Notes under the pieces: model-generated | Database searches by the model: none | The model's input: only the letters and a program-made list of their open reading frames with translations | Told to the model about the DNA's origin: nothing | Assembly (NCBI GenBank): GCA_949128115.1 | Contig: OX421966.1 | Location: 38,641,984 to 38,705,983 of the forward strand | Direction of reading: 5' to 3' | Source of the DNA: Anaspis maculata | Lineage: Eukaryota > Arthropoda > Insecta > Coleoptera > Scraptiidae | Length of the DNA: 64,000 nt | Shown here: in pieces, positions 11,201 to 22,984 of the stretch | How positions within the stretch are numbered: position 1 is the stretch's first letter | How the letters are laid out: every line of letters starts with the position of its first letter | Made by a program: the position numbers and the translations under genes

Positions 11201-12601
11201 TCTTCAATTCCAAAACCAAGTTTCCTCTTCCCGGAGGGAGGCTTAAATCAAAATCATTACTGACATCTCTGGATACTGCCAGGAAAGTTTTGTGTCGCCC
11301 ACAACAGATTTTTTATTTTACTATACCCAACAGATAAAAGAGCCCAGCTATGGGTAATGACTGGTTACCTTGCTAAAAATTCATTTTTCACTTGGGTAGC
11401 ATAATGAACCGTTATAACTTTCAACGCCTGCTTTCATCACAGGGTTTTGCTGATGAAAGAGAAATTCCCGCAAAGATGGGACGAAGAAATCGCACCGATG
11501 GAGGCCCACAACGACATCCGCAAGCAGAAGCCCATTTGGGAGTTCAACCAAACCAACATCGTCGCCTACCTCCGAGGCCCCTGCAAGCTCGATCGTTTCT
11601 CCGAAGACCTAATCCACACAGTCTGCGGCATCCTCGAGGTTAACTCCTTCGAAGCCCGCACCTCTTCCGGTTACCTAATCCGTTGCCTCTACCCCAAACT
11701 CGCCATCCTCTCGCACAACTGCATCTCCAACATCCACCATGCCATCGACAGCAAAAGCGACGGCAGCCTGGAAGATTTCGCCGTCACGATCCGGGCGGCG
11801 GTCGATCTGAAAAAAGACGACCAAATCTACAGCAGCTACACGTACTCCCTTTGGCCGACCCTGGTCCGACGCGAGTTCCTGAAGGAAAGCAAATTCTTCG
11901 ACTGCACCTGCGCCAGATGCAGCGACAAAACCGAACTGGGCACCCACATGAGCACCCTGAAGTGCTCCAAATGCGACAACGGCGTCATCTTATCCACCGA
12001 TCCGCTGAGCGACACTTGCGAATGGAAGTGCACCCACTGCGAGTTTAAAACGAACGCGGTGGCCGTGCGAAAAGTCTTCGCGGTGGCCCAGGCGGAAATC
12101 GATGGGGTCGAGATGATCTCCGGAGCCCAGGGCATAGAAGCGCGCGAGGCCATCTTCAGGAAGTACAAATCGGTGTTCCACCCGAGGGCTGCGTACATGC
12201 AGATTTTGAGGGCGGCCCTGACCCAGCTGTATGGAAGGGCCGAAGGGTACACCATACACGAGCTGCCGGATCTGCTGCACGAGAGAAAGATCGAAATGTG
12301 CAACGACTTGCTGAGCGTTCTGGATGTCATCGAACCGGGACATTCGAGGATCAGAGGGATCACCCTGTTTGAGCTGCACGCTCCCATCATGTTGACGGCG
12401 AGAACCTCGTACAGCAACGGCATGATAACTAAGGAATTCTTCAGAGGGAAGATGACGGAGGCGCTGAAGATTCTGGAGGAGTCGGTTGAAATTCTGAAGC
12501 ACGAATCGCCCAATTCGCTCGAAGGTCAGCTGGCTGTGGTGGCGCAAGAATCGTACCAAGGGTTGAAAGACAATTTTGAAATGCTAATAGAAACTGCATA
12601 A
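8240..12601 (+). CDS. SmydA: SET and MYND domain protein, SmydA type (500 aa, four exons)
   Basis: Exons are 8240-8251, 8324-8441, 8507-8720 and 11443-12601. All junctions have GT/AG and consistent phase, giving 500 residues starting MSSEAMFTVKRDD. The N-terminal SET half is KIGRYAVASGDLKAGDFIF. It is followed by a MYND zinc finger, CLGCCSPVDCSVLCSRC through HKDLEC. The SET core (LAILSHNCISNIHHAI) and SSYTYSLWPTLVRREFL come next, then the post-SET cysteine cluster FDCTCARC with a second zinc pair (LKCSKC, CTHC). A helical C-terminal domain completes the arthropod SmydA plan. The canonical NHSCxPN motif is SHNCISN here, so methyltransferase activity is doubtful; the substrate is unknown. The first exon carries only four codons; translation could instead start at the ATG at 8327. 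The third intron (2.7 kb) is filled with repeats. A possible polyA signal is at 13201-13206. Confidence 0.88.
8721..11442 (+). repeat. Repeat-filled third intron of SmydA
   Basis: The intron contains three kinds of repeat. (1) 9340-9830 is a copy of the block also found at 33040-33450; a third, poorer copy lies near 10980-11330. (2) 10310-10545 matches 18190-18440, including GGTCCCCCAAGACGATTAAG and CCGAACCGTTGATCCGAT, with part of it again at 32870-32950. (3) A hAT-like hairpin MITE lies at 10155-10271. I see no coding sequence. Confidence 0.6.
10155..10271. mobile_element. hAT-like MITE, 117 bp hairpin with 8-bp target duplication
   Basis: GCTTTGTTTGGTATCCTGCA at the left and its exact inverse at the right form a near-perfect hairpin of about 47-bp arms around a GC-rich loop. 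TATTATTA flanks both sides (10147-10154 and 10272-10279), an 8-bp duplication as made by hAT transposases. Confidence 0.8.
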
Positions 12602-14326
12602 GCAATATCTTATCCATCAAACATGTTTTGTTGGTGGTATAACGTTTCAGTTATGCTGTATTTCAATAGGTGTCCTAACTGCAGAGCGTTCAATAATTGA
12701 ACTTCACGCGATAGTAAGCTATATAGCTATATGGTATATGGCTTTCTCACCAGACTTTCAAGCATTACAGGTGACGTGACGTGAAATTGTATTGAACCTT
12801 CGTTATTTATTTAAAGTTTTAATTTATCGGTACCTGTTGTACATTTTACATTTCTTATTATTTTCTCCTATTTAGGCAGTAGTAATCATTTGTTATATTC
12901 TTCATTATTCTATTCCTTCTGGTTTTGCCTCTTCAGGTGCAGTACTCATGTGAGCACTGTTGCCAATTTCATGTAAATTTGTCACTTGAGCAATCTTCAA
13001 ATAGTTTTCAGTATGACAGCTATAGGTAGTAAAGTGACGAATCGGCATCAAACCGTATCTGGTCCAGCGTGACATATTTTACGCTCACTAGCTATTCTGT
13101 GCTAGCGGTTTCGGTGAGTAAGAAAATCGAATATTAAAATCTCCTAATCCTTGTAATGCTCTTATTACGTTTGTTTTTACATTTCTTGTTCACAATCAAA
13201 AATAAAACAACCTGCAGTAACACTGACTCACTGAGTGTTCGTCGATAGAGGCGCCACTGAGCTTAGCAGCTGGAAATTAAAGCACACACTACCACCCTCG
13301 ATACCACCATGTCGCGGCACGAATTTCCAAATTGCTTGTCAGGATGTTAACCCTTTGTTAACGTGTATAGGTAATGTGAATTGCGGAATCGGTAAGCATG
13401 CGCGCCTAGGTAACGACTCAACATACGTTACGAAAAAAGTTCGCAAATCTGTCAATAATGGGAGCGTAGTGTTTATATCTATTCCCGATAAGCAGTGGCC
13501 TGAAGATTCAGTGACGTTACGTGGAGTTGGCAGTAGTGCATGGAGAATTCATTTTTGACTTGAGGCTGATTCTTTGAATCAATCAAATAACATAAAGTTA
13601 ACTTCTTGACCTTCGGTTCCACCAAACTTTTATCAACGCGATAACTTATTGTACTTTGTATTACGTTGAATAAAATCTTTTTTTTATTACAGGTATCACT
13701 ATTTGTTTGATGAATTACCTACCTATTACATCTAAATATTAACGTAACCTCCACACTACGTAACGGCCTATTGAGGGTAAAGACCTATTATACAGGATGA
13801 CTCAAAAGTACAAAAGTATCGCAGATCCAAGTCCAAAGCGATATGGAATCCACTCAAGAACATGAAAAAAGTACCAATGATATTTATTTTCAAAATATGG
13901 GGGGGTCAAAGGGTGGGACTCCGCTCTGTTTGTGTTTGTGTTGGACTAATCAGGAAAAAATATTAACCACTGGGTATGCAACAAATTTCTATTCAATATA
14001 CTAGGTGGACTCGTGGGCTACACCCCACGCTTCTTCCGGTAGCATCTAATATGTAGGCAGGTTGTTCCTTTGTCTCGGTAATTAGTGCTGCGAAAAACGA
14101 TATGCGATAGAAAATTATATTGGTTTGGCGGGACTTGTTTTTGCCGGGATCGCTCAAGTAGCAGGACGTCTTTGGTTTTTGTCGCTTGGAGGTATCTTCT
14201 TCGGTTCTCGAGATACTGGCAATTTTTTAAAGCACCAGTAATACGGCGATTTCTTTTTCAAATCGGTCGTATCATTTTCGAATTGAGATATTAAATGCGG
14301 ACATGCCAACATGACTGTTTGCATTA
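12602..14326. other. Intergenic region, no gene recognised
   Basis: A/T-rich sequence containing the presumed SmydA 3' UTR with AATAAA at 13201-13206. I find no domain-bearing reading frame and no strong repeat structure. Confidence 0.4.
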
Positions 14327-15118
14327 GGCAGCAGTCACACTGAGCCACCCACCACCACCCACTACCATCAACCAAAAATCAAACGCACGCAATGTAATGA
14401 TGGTGGTCACACTGCAGCCACCTCTTACCACCGCCCAGTGACCACCGGTGGCCATGTGTTTGAAATTTCCAAAGTGGTGGTCAGTGGTCGGTGGTTAACA
14501 ATACGCATCTTGATGCGCATGCAGAACAAACATTTTGTGCATACATACAACATACAATGTGTATGTCCCGAAGTGAACAAAGGTTTCACTTTTGTCACTA
14601 ACAAATTGTAACATTTCTTGTTCATACGGTAATAACTGTAAAATTGTTCTTCATCATCAACAAGCTGCGGCACTAACTGATGAAATTCTCCTAGTTGTTC
14701 TCTATCGAGAAACATTTGACGCACCCACATGTTCCGGCGTTTTTTACGGATTTTTTTCGAGATGTGGTATAAAGCTACAACTTCGTCGGTATCTGAGTCA
14801 TCAGACGAAATCATTGCAATCAGAGAACTTGTCAATCTTATCATGAGCTGGGCCGCTATTCTTGAATCGTGTGAGAAAAGTCCCTGGGAGTATGAAATAC
14901 ATTCCGCAGTACACTGATGTAGCGAATGTTGCCTAAAATCGTGGTTTTTAGGCAACTTTCGCTACAGAATTGTAGTACGGATTATATAAAACAGGATTAT
15001 GTCAAATTCAGGAGGGGGACACGGTGGTTGACGGTGGACGATGGACGGTGGCTCAGTGAGACCAAGGCGGATTATTTTGGTGGTAGTGGGTGGTGATGGC
15101 TCCAGTGTGACTGCTGCC
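14327..15118. mobile_element. PIF/Harbinger-like transposon, truncated
   Basis: Inverted ends GGCAGCAGTCACACTGAGCC (left) and the inverse of GGCTCCAGTGTGACTGCTGCC (right) are flanked by TTA on both sides (14324-14326 and 15119-15121). This is the 3-bp TWA duplication typical of PIF/Harbinger. Subterminal blocks are rich in CCACCACCCACTACCA. A transposase fragment is encoded inside on minus. A second copy of the left end occurs at 63579-63722. Confidence 0.85.
14500..14955 (-). pseudogene. HARBI1-like transposase, N-terminal fragment
   Basis: On minus the frame reads RKKRRNMWVRQMFLDREQLG then EFHQLVPQLVDDEEQFYSYY and RMNKKCYNLLVTKVKP. This is the characteristic start of Harbinger nucleases (R..WV.P...R...GEF..L...L..D...F..YFRM....F..LL), which precedes the DDE catalytic domain. 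After KPLF the similarity stops and the frame runs into the terminal repeat. No catalytic residues remain, so it cannot be active. It confirms the assignment of the element around it. Confidence 0.75.
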
Positions 15119-15224
15119 TTATGCGTCGCTCACTGGTCATCAGTGCGGTTTGCACGTGAGGCAGCCCGCCGCACACGTGATGCAGCCCGCCGCATAAATG
15201 TACTAATTCACATTCGGTTCTCGA

Positions 15225-15475
15225 CATTCGTCGGGGGCGGCACGCCGAAGCGACGCCGGTTTAAAAATACCCCAGTGTTGAGGCGACAACACAATAATTT
15301 ATTCAAATCGGTCGAGCCACTCTCAGGACACTCATCAGGGGCGGCACGCGGAGGTGGCGGCGGTGAACACCTTAGTGTTGAAATAATTCAGGGGCGGCGG
15401 CGATTTAATAACACCCAGTTTTAAGGCGAACAACACAGAAAAATTTATTGAATCTTGGCACCTCGCCCCTGGTCG
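15225..15475. repeat. Degenerate tandem repeat, about 90-100 nt unit, 2-3 copies
   Basis: GGGGCGGCACGCCGAAGCGA (15235), GGGGCGGCACGCGGAGGTGG (15340) and GGGGCGGCGGCGATTTAATA (15391) start successive units. Each is followed at a variable distance by a CAGTGTTGAGGCGACAACAC-like segment and AATTTATT. Just upstream, GCAGCCCGCCGCACACGTGA is itself partly duplicated. The rest of 15119-16160 shows nothing I can name. Confidence 0.5.
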
Positions 15476-16160
15476 ACAATGATTGGTTCATTTCCCTACG
15501 GTTGCGGCCATTGTAAAAAGGACGAGATTTCAACAAATTAACTTTCAAAAGAAAATGAAAACAAGTAGCAAAGTCTTCACGGGGGTGAGTCTCATGAGCG
15601 CATTTTCGGAGTGCAGATGAGTACACTGTTCACTGTTGCCTGTAAACAGATTGTTCCAAAAGTACCACAAGAAATCATCAATCTTTATGAAAACACGAGT
15701 AGTCAATAATAAATTGAAGAAACAGAATGACATCAACCAAAACTAGAAAATATCCTACATGTAAGAATTATACTTATATCGATCACAAGCACGGAGCCAG
15801 AAGCTGCTTGCTGAACCGCAGCGCCGCGACTTGAAAATCGCATCTGCATATAAGTGCATAAGTATAGATTCCGCATAAAAATAAAGATATCTTCCTTGAG
15901 AATGGATTAATCAGATTAACTTTTTCACTAAAAATATATTCATTTCTTTCTGCATCTTCCGTTCGCTGGATGTATGCATGTATCTAGAACAGTTCGCAAG
16001 ATTCCTCGATGTAGAAGTTCACACCGTAGCGTTGAATACCGAATTTTCAATCATTCTATTTTTATTCTTGCAATCGCGCGGTCTAACCACAGAATAGTAA
16101 TAAGTGCCTGGCACAGAAGCATCACTTGAAAAGGATATCAAAAATATGAGCGAGATAGAA

Positions 16161-16779
16161 GTGCACTACTGGTTTAAAGGTCCATCGTGTGTACTCGGCA
16201 CACTCGTGAGGCTTCGTCGCTGTGTACGACGCGTCATTGGCGGATTACTGCCCGCCGAAGCTATGACGGTTGCTAAATGTCATTTAATACGTCGCTCTTC
16301 CTGTTGTTTGTTGACAAAAAGCTAACCTCAACTGTACCTGTGTTCGTGTTTCACCTGTTGGACTCCTCACTACGGTTTTGTGGTGGTGAATTGGTGATAA
16401 GTTCATGTGGCCTTGGCTGAGGAGAACCCTCCACCTTCCGCAAAGAAGAGAAAATGGGGCACCGCTTGCGCGTATGTGGGTTGTGGATACAAATTTTATT
16501 CTGACAGTAAAGGTGCCCGACGGCCGGCGTTTCTTCCGATTTCCATAACACATTGCACTATTGCACTATTGTTGCTATGCGGTGTGGAGAGTAAGAAAGC
16601 AGAGAAACACAGACACAGGTCTGTCAGGTACAGTTAAGGTTATATCCTTGTCAACAAACAACACAAACATACAACTGTCATAGCTTGGGCGGGCGCCAAC
16701 CCGCCAATGGCATCGCACACATCGACGGAACATCACGAGTGTGCCGAGCATAGACGATGGGCCTTTTAAATCAGTAGTG
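16161..16779. repeat. Foldback element with a possible THAP-like coding remnant in its loop
   Basis: GTGCACTACTGGTTTAAAGG at 16161 is the imperfect inverse of the sequence ending at 16779. The arms stay complementary to about 16350 and from about 16610. Between the arms, the plus frame at about 16440-16540 reads GTACAYVGCGYKFYSDSKGA, whose CxxxxC opening is like a THAP zinc finger as found in P-element transposases. The latter is tentative. Confidence 0.55.
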
Positions 16780-17081
16780 CTCAAGGTCCCTGGCGGTAAA
16801 CCGAAAACATCAAAGGAGCCGACCGGAGTGCGGCTTCTGTGCGAAGCACTTATTTCTATTCTGTGGTCTAACCAAATATTTTTTGTGCCTATTTCCATCC
16901 GCAGACACTCAGCATTATGTTTGCAAAAAAAACCGATACCGCTACGACTTTTCGTTTAGGAGGACTTTAACTACAAGACGGACGGACTTCAAAGCGCGTC
17001 TAATAGCGGGTTTCCTACGAAAATGCGCTAAAAATACAACTCACCGTTTCGTGAGACTCGGTTCCTTTACTATTCACTGCT

Positions 17082-17087
17082 TTTATT
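17082..17087 (-). other. Polyadenylation signal of the ZCCHC9-like gene
   Basis: TTTATT on plus (AATAAA on minus) lies 89 nt beyond the stop codon at 17176. Confidence 0.5.
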
Positions 17088-17175
17088 TCTGGAGCTCAAA
17101 TTTTTGTCATAATCATGTACAGTAGGGTCAGTAGTAGATATGTCTATATCTATGTATATGTTATTTGTATAAATT

Positions 17176-20100
17176 TTAAAACTTGATGATCTTATTGGGC
17201 CGCTTATGTACAGGTTTCACCTCAGTTCCATTCTCCAAGCTCTCTGGATTACCACCATCCAGCGTCTCGACGCTGAATTTGCTCTCGGCTTTCTGCTGTT
17301 GCGCCTGGTACTGCGGGCAGTCTTTCTTCAAGTGAGTGACGTCACCGCACATCCTGCAGGCGCCGCCTTTCGGGTACAATCCCCTAGCATTATCCGGGCA
17401 CTGCCTGGATATGTGTCCCTGCTCTTGGCATATGAAACACTTTGCGAATCGGAACTCCTGGCCCTTCACCACTTTGCATTCAAAATGGGTGTGCTCGGTG
17501 GAACCGCACTTGAAGCAAATCCCTGTGCCGGCGGACTGGACCAGCTGATCCTTGGCCAGTTCTGGGCACTCTGACAAGTTGTGGCCGAATTTACGACAGT
17601 TGAAGCAAACCTAGGAAAAAATTCAACCATAAGGTCATGCAAATAAAAATTCGATTCACAACTGTCATATCATTGTAAACTTGTACGAGTGTGAAGTATG
17701 ACTGTAAGGGAGACTTAGACCAATAAGGCCATAAAAGCAAAGCTGGGCATTATTTGTTCGATGGTGTATACCTACTAAATGTTCAACTGTGCACATTTTA
17801 CAATACTTTACCAGTAGAATAAAGCACAGTATTCTACTCTCATGTAATGACCACTACTTACTCACTCAGATGCTTTATGACACTCGTCAAAGCTCGTGTC
17901 AGCAAACTGCATGCTCTTGAGTAATAGCAATCATTACACGCTTGTTGGATAATATACCATTATATCATTTCTCAGATTTTATGAATTACCTTTTGCGATT
18001 GAAAACACAAAAGTGAAATTGCTTAATGTAAACATCAACTTAACAAAATGTATAATTATAGTTTGTTCCACTTATGGAAAGCCGAGACATTTCATTGACA
18101 AAAGGTCAACCGAACATCACTTTTATTTTTTCTCGGTCTCGGCCCACCAACATGAAGAAAAGTATTGAGATCGAGCAGAATAAAAATCGGATGACGATGG
18201 ATATATCCATTTCAAGGTCCCCCAAGACGATTGAGACCATTTCTAGAATGATGTCTCTCTGTCTGTCTGTATGTTCATATGTCTGTAACTTCGACTGTCT
18301 GTATGTAACAGTCTACCACAATAACTGCCGAACCGTTGATCCGATTGAGTTGAAACTTGGTAAACAGAATGATATGGTTTCAACATCCTGGAATGTGCTG
18401 ATTAGTTTTTGGTTGTTTATATGTCAAAGAGAAGTGTGACTGTCGAAAATGACAAATTATTTCTTACGGAACTCAAACTCAACGTACGGGATGTCATCTG
18501 AAAGCTATTGAAAAACCATAATTCAGAAAATGTTTAAGTAATGCTCCATTTACAGGCTGGTCCATCCTAGCGTAATTATCCCATAACGATGTTAACGTTC
18601 AAGATAGATAAAAAGATGAAAGAGAAAAGTAGAATGGTTTGATGAGACCTGTAATCTAAAATAGTTTTCAGCTATACAGGGTGTCTCATTTTGACGGGAT
18701 TAACAAAACGTCATTTTTTTAATAGAACACCTATATTTTTTTGCATTTTCATATTCAGCTCTTATAACTGTTTTATGCCTGTGATTTTGTTTTCAAATTG
18801 TGTGGCAGTGCTACCAACTAAAAATTAAAAACTGAAACATATCACATTTTCACAATTTTCTTGAGAAAAATTGTAGCGGCCTTGCTTTTCAAAACTAAGA
18901 CAGAAACGACATGGTGATAGTCAAGTCAAAAATTAATATCCCAATGTCAAAAAGTACACAAAAAAACGAACTTTATAATTTTCAAATCATCATAAAAATG
19001 CGATTTTTTCAGTTTTTAATTTTTAGTTGGTAGCACTGCCACACAATTGAAAAACAAAAATACAGGTATAAGACAGTTGAAGAAGCTAAACATTATAAAT
19101 CCAAAAAATATAGGGTGTTTTATTTAAAAAAATCAACGTTTCATTAACCCCGTAAAAATGGGACACCTGTATTATAGGTGGAGATGATTTTGTTATAGGT
19201 CTCATCAAACCATATAACTTTTCTCATACATCTTTTTTTCTATCTTGAATGGTAAGACCGCTATGGGATAATTACGCTGTGATGGACCAGCCTCTGGACC
19301 AACAAAGTTTAATTTGATAACTCAAAAATTACACGACGGATAAGGCAGCAAAAAAAAAAGTTTCAGTCAACAGTCGGGGTTCTCTATATCTATATCGGTA
19401 TAATCCGAATAAAAAGTGAAATCGATTCCCATATTAAAATACGGGGTGTCCAATTTGAGAACATTTTTCGATATTTCACCCTGTAAGCGATATACTACAG
19501 AAAATTTTAGTGAAAAGATTCTGAACCTACGGAAAAAATCATGTAAGAATATTTTTTCTTTTTAAAATTATGTTCAAGGGAAAGTCTCCAAGGGAGGTAT
19601 AATTTAAACGTCTACAGTCTACACCCTGTACATAATAAGTTCGAAAATTAATTACTTGAAAATAAATATGAAGTAAATAATAATAAGTGTCATACCTTCT
19701 TCTTTTCTCTTGCGAAGGCTTTTTCGGCTTTCCTCCTCTCCAATTTCAGGGCGATTTTGATTTCGCTCCTCGGCAGTCCTTTGCTGATCATGGTTTTTCG
19801 CAGCGTCTGTATTCGTTCAGCGTCTTCTTTTTTGACGGGGAAACCGTCCACGTAAGCTATTGCCACTTCTCTTCCGTTGATGTACATTTTGTCCGGTTGC
19901 TGCGGCTTTCTTCGGTCATGTTTCTCACTGTCTCTGGCTTTGCCTGGTTTGGCACTGTTGTTGAAAGGTTTCCTTTCAAAAGGCTTTTTGAAAGCAGGTT
20001 TTTCAACATTTTCCGCTGATTGTGAATCCACGTCTGCCTTTTCGTTGGTGCCATTTTCATTGGATATGGTTCCGTCAGCCGCCGCCGCCGCAGCCTCCTT

Positions 20101-20856
20101 GGCTCTGTTCTCATCCCTCAATTGCTTTTTCAACTTCCTTTTCTCAATTTGCTTCATGTTTTTGCGTTTCTTTTTTTCAAGTTTTTTCAGCTCTGCTTCG
20201 GTTAAAGTCGAAGGATCCTTTTTGACCTTTTCAGGTGTCTTGCCTTTCTTTCCTTTCTTGTCCTTCTTCATTGCTTCCTTTTTCCCAGCAGTGCTCTTTT
20301 TTGGACTTGTAGCAGTTTCATTTGGCTGTTCTACAGTTGTTGTTTCAGATGGAATATTTTTCTTTTGTTTCTTTGCATTCGGTCCTTTATCATTTGTATC
20401 CAAAGCACGTTTTTTGGGTGCAATTTCCTCTTTGGGTTGCTCCTCAGATTTGTCAGAGTCCAAAACTATTTTCAGCGGTTTCTTTTTAAGCTTAGCTTTC
20501 TTTACCTTAATTTCAGGTGGTTGGATTTTAGAACTGCTCTCTTCCGGTGGGCCATCGCTGTCCGAATCGACAGGTTTGGGAGTTTTCTTGGTCTGTTTTG
20601 TAGGTTTAGATTTTAATTTTGGAGCGTCCGGAAAGTCTGCCCATTCACTTTTCTTCATTTCTTCGTCTTGTAGATCATCCAAAAACGCCTTGTAGTTTGC
20701 TTGTCTCTGTTCTTCTGCCTGTTTTTGCATTTTGGATCGTTCGATGTCTCGATTTTTTTGGGCGAGTTGTTCTTTGATTTCGCTCCAAGAAGACGCCTCT
20801 TCTGGGACACGTTCGTTGGAAGCTTTCGAGCCTTTGGCACGTGCAAACCTGGTCAT
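17176..20856 (-). CDS. ZCCHC9: Zinc finger CCHC domain-containing protein 9 homologue (531 aa, two exons)
   Basis: Exons on minus are 20856-19696 and 17610-17176, joined in phase 0 (donor GTATGA, acceptor TTCCTAG), giving 531 residues. Exon 1 starts MTRFARAKGSKASNERVPEE, matching the MTRxAR start of ZCCHC9. It continues into a long Lys/Glu-rich low-complexity region much longer than in vertebrates (human ZCCHC9 is about 270 residues), with nuclear/nucleolar-type basic clusters. The end of exon 1 is basic (RRKAEKAFAREKKK). Exon 2 encodes four CCHC knuckles: CFNCRKFGHNLSEC (389-402), CFKCGSTEHTHFEC, CFICQEQGHISRQC and CRMCGDVTHLKKDC. The tail KPVHKRPNKIIKF resembles the vertebrate end. ZCCHC9 is a nucleolar RNA-binding protein implicated in ribosome biogenesis and MAPK signalling. 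The intron contains repeats. Confidence 0.9.
17611..19695 (-). repeat. Repeat-containing intron of the ZCCHC9-like gene
   Basis: It holds a copy (18190-18440) of the dispersed repeat also present at 10310-10545, and the foldback at about 18554-19295. No further exon is apparent. Confidence 0.55.
18554..19295. repeat. Foldback with internal TA-CAGGGTG-type ends
   Basis: An outer pair CAGGCTGGTCCATCCTAGCG and its inverse (ending ~19295) enclose a second pair starting CAGGGTGTCTCATTTTGACG at 18677 and ending with GGGACACCTG at 19169, both flanked by TA. The whole 740 bp is one imperfect palindrome. Confidence 0.75.
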
Positions 20857-21996
20857 TTTCGCCAGAAAACTTTATTCAATCAATGCCTTGAACCAATCAA
20901 CTTTTTACGGTTTTAACCAGAAGCGTGCAATATTGAGGTTAATTGCTAAAACATGTGGTGCGCCGTCAACGTCAACACGTCAACTACGACAGGCGACAGC
21001 TGTCAGAGTCAAACCTGGTGAAATCGGTGTTACCAACGGCATTACCAACCTCTTCGCGGCAGGGAATCGTTTTAGCAAAAAAAATTATAAACCTTCAATC
21101 TGCCTTGTTCTCTGGATCTCTGGTTTGCTGCAGTTGAGCCTTCAATCCACAAACATACAGAAAACAATCAATTTTCCTCCCGATTATTGTAGCGGCTGCA
21201 GTTTTATATGAGCATAGGCAACCAGTAAAACAGGTAATAAGGAAAACTGGAAAAATCTATTCCATATTCCATGCTTATTTTGGGTTGGTTTGTTGTTGGT
21301 TGATGAGTGATGAGATGACCTCAGCTCTCAGCTGTTCCGAGTTCTGCTGTTCAAGTTCGACTGGAGAGTGGGGGGTATTATCCACGAACTTGGTGGTTCT
21401 GTTCCCTGGTTTACCCTAGGCCTAGGCGATTTATTACACTGAATCATCATTGAATTGCGCAATCTTATCTTAATCCGTAATCAGACAGTACAGTGAAGAG
21501 TGCGGCAGTTCTTTTTTTTTTCAACTCTCAAGTATTCATTATTTGCTGTGTTCTCGGCTGTGTTGAATAAGTCCAAAATATTCTCATCAATGTAAAATCA
21601 AACTGGTGATAAGGTAGGTCCTGTTCTTGTAATTTTGTTTGTTAATATGTTTAGCATATTGACATAAATACCTACGACCATTTGCTCAGTTTAAGTCAAT
21701 TTTATATAAAGCTAGTTTTATTACCGTAGGTACTTGATTTATATTATGTATTACAATCGTGCATAATAATTAATGTTTACGACGATCGGCTGACAACGAA
21801 CGCAACTTTAAAGTTTGAAGTTGAACTCGCACCGAGCTACCAGGTCCTTATACATATTACCTACCTACCTAGGTCGAGGTGCCTCTCGGCAGCAAAAATA
21901 GCGCCCTCTTGATTTATGGCGAAGACGACTATTTGCTTGCCCTGCTCCACCGTGGTAGGTGGTAGTAGTATAACTCGAGATGAAAAAATCAATATA
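20857..21996. other. Intergenic region upstream of ZCCHC9
   Basis: It should contain the promoter of the minus-strand ZCCHC9-like gene. An AAG|GTAGGT donor-like site near 21613, after a T-rich stretch, could be the end of a non-coding first exon of an unseen plus-strand gene, but nothing supports it further. No coding sequence is recognised. Confidence 0.3.
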
Positions 21997-22333
21997 CAGG
22001 TGATTCATAAAACATGCATGCCTACCCCCATTTTTCTCGGGAACCGTTGGCGATGTCGAGTAGCGGAAAAAACTGTTGAATTAACAATATCTTTGAGGTC
22101 CGATTTCATATGCTACCAGAGTTTTTTCACTTGAACTTTCTGTACGGGGGCGCATCAAAAATTAGTGATTTTATTTCACGAAAGCTTTATTATGGTGAAA
22201 AAACTCTGGTAGCATATTATGAAGTCGGACCTCAAAGAAACTGTGATTTCAACAGTTTTTTCCGCGACTCGATACCGCAAACGATTCTCGATGAAAATGG
22301 GGCGGGTGAGCATCATGCTTTATGAATCACCTG
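21997..22333. mobile_element. TA-flanked foldback MITE (337 bp)
   Basis: CAGGTGATTCATAAAACATG at 21997 is the inverse of the sequence ending TTTATGAATCACCTG at 22333. TA occurs on both outer sides. Arms stay complementary through GTTGGCGATGTCGAGTAGCG and its inverse. Confidence 0.75.
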
Positions 22334-22984
22334 TATACAGGGTCCTGCAACAATAAACAGTGCGTCGTGTATTTCAAATAGTGTAATGCACAAAATTATT
22401 GATTTGAAAAATTCTACGTTGCGAAATTATTTTCAACTAGATACAGGGCGAGGTACAGAGGGTGCCTCATTTTCGCGCTATAACAAAAACAAAGTTTTTT
22501 TTTAAATAAAATGCCCCATTTTTTTATTCGTTTATTAAATTTATTTACGAATATATTTATTCGTCGGCCTATTTCCGCAACAAGGCCTAACACCGACGCC
22601 GGTGAATGCTTTCCTCCACTAGGTATACCGGAAATTTTGCGGAATCCCTCTATAGTGTTGCCCCCGAGGTTGCCCCATTTCTGATTTAATTTTCTTGTTC
22701 AGCTTTCTAAGCTCCGTTACAAATGTGTTTTTGTTACTTCAATGTGTGACAGTGTTACCAACTAAAAAATTGTAAATTTTGGTTACCGATTTGAGGTTCA
22801 TTTTGAATAATCGGAGGGGCTTCGTTTTTGGGAATGAAGGAATGAAATTTGTCCCAGCAATAGTCGGATAGAAGGTAATCAACTTCATCATAACAAATGA
22901 AGGGTTACGGTACAGATAACGGCCACACGCAAATCGAAACGAAAAAAATAGGCAAATCACTCAGAATGGCGTGTGGATTGATAA

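Noticed and set aside
13235..13558. 107-codon open frame on plus
   Set aside because: No recognisable motif and no supporting gene features; probably chance.
15300..15335. Another hammerhead core (CTGATGAG on minus near 15325)
   Set aside because: The flanking sequence gives no stem II, no GAAA and no pairing stem I.
19877..20695. 272-codon open frame on plus
   Set aside because: Mirror frame of the Lys/Glu-rich exon of the minus-strand ZCCHC9-like gene; its Phe/Ser-rich product is the reverse reading of Lys and Glu codons.
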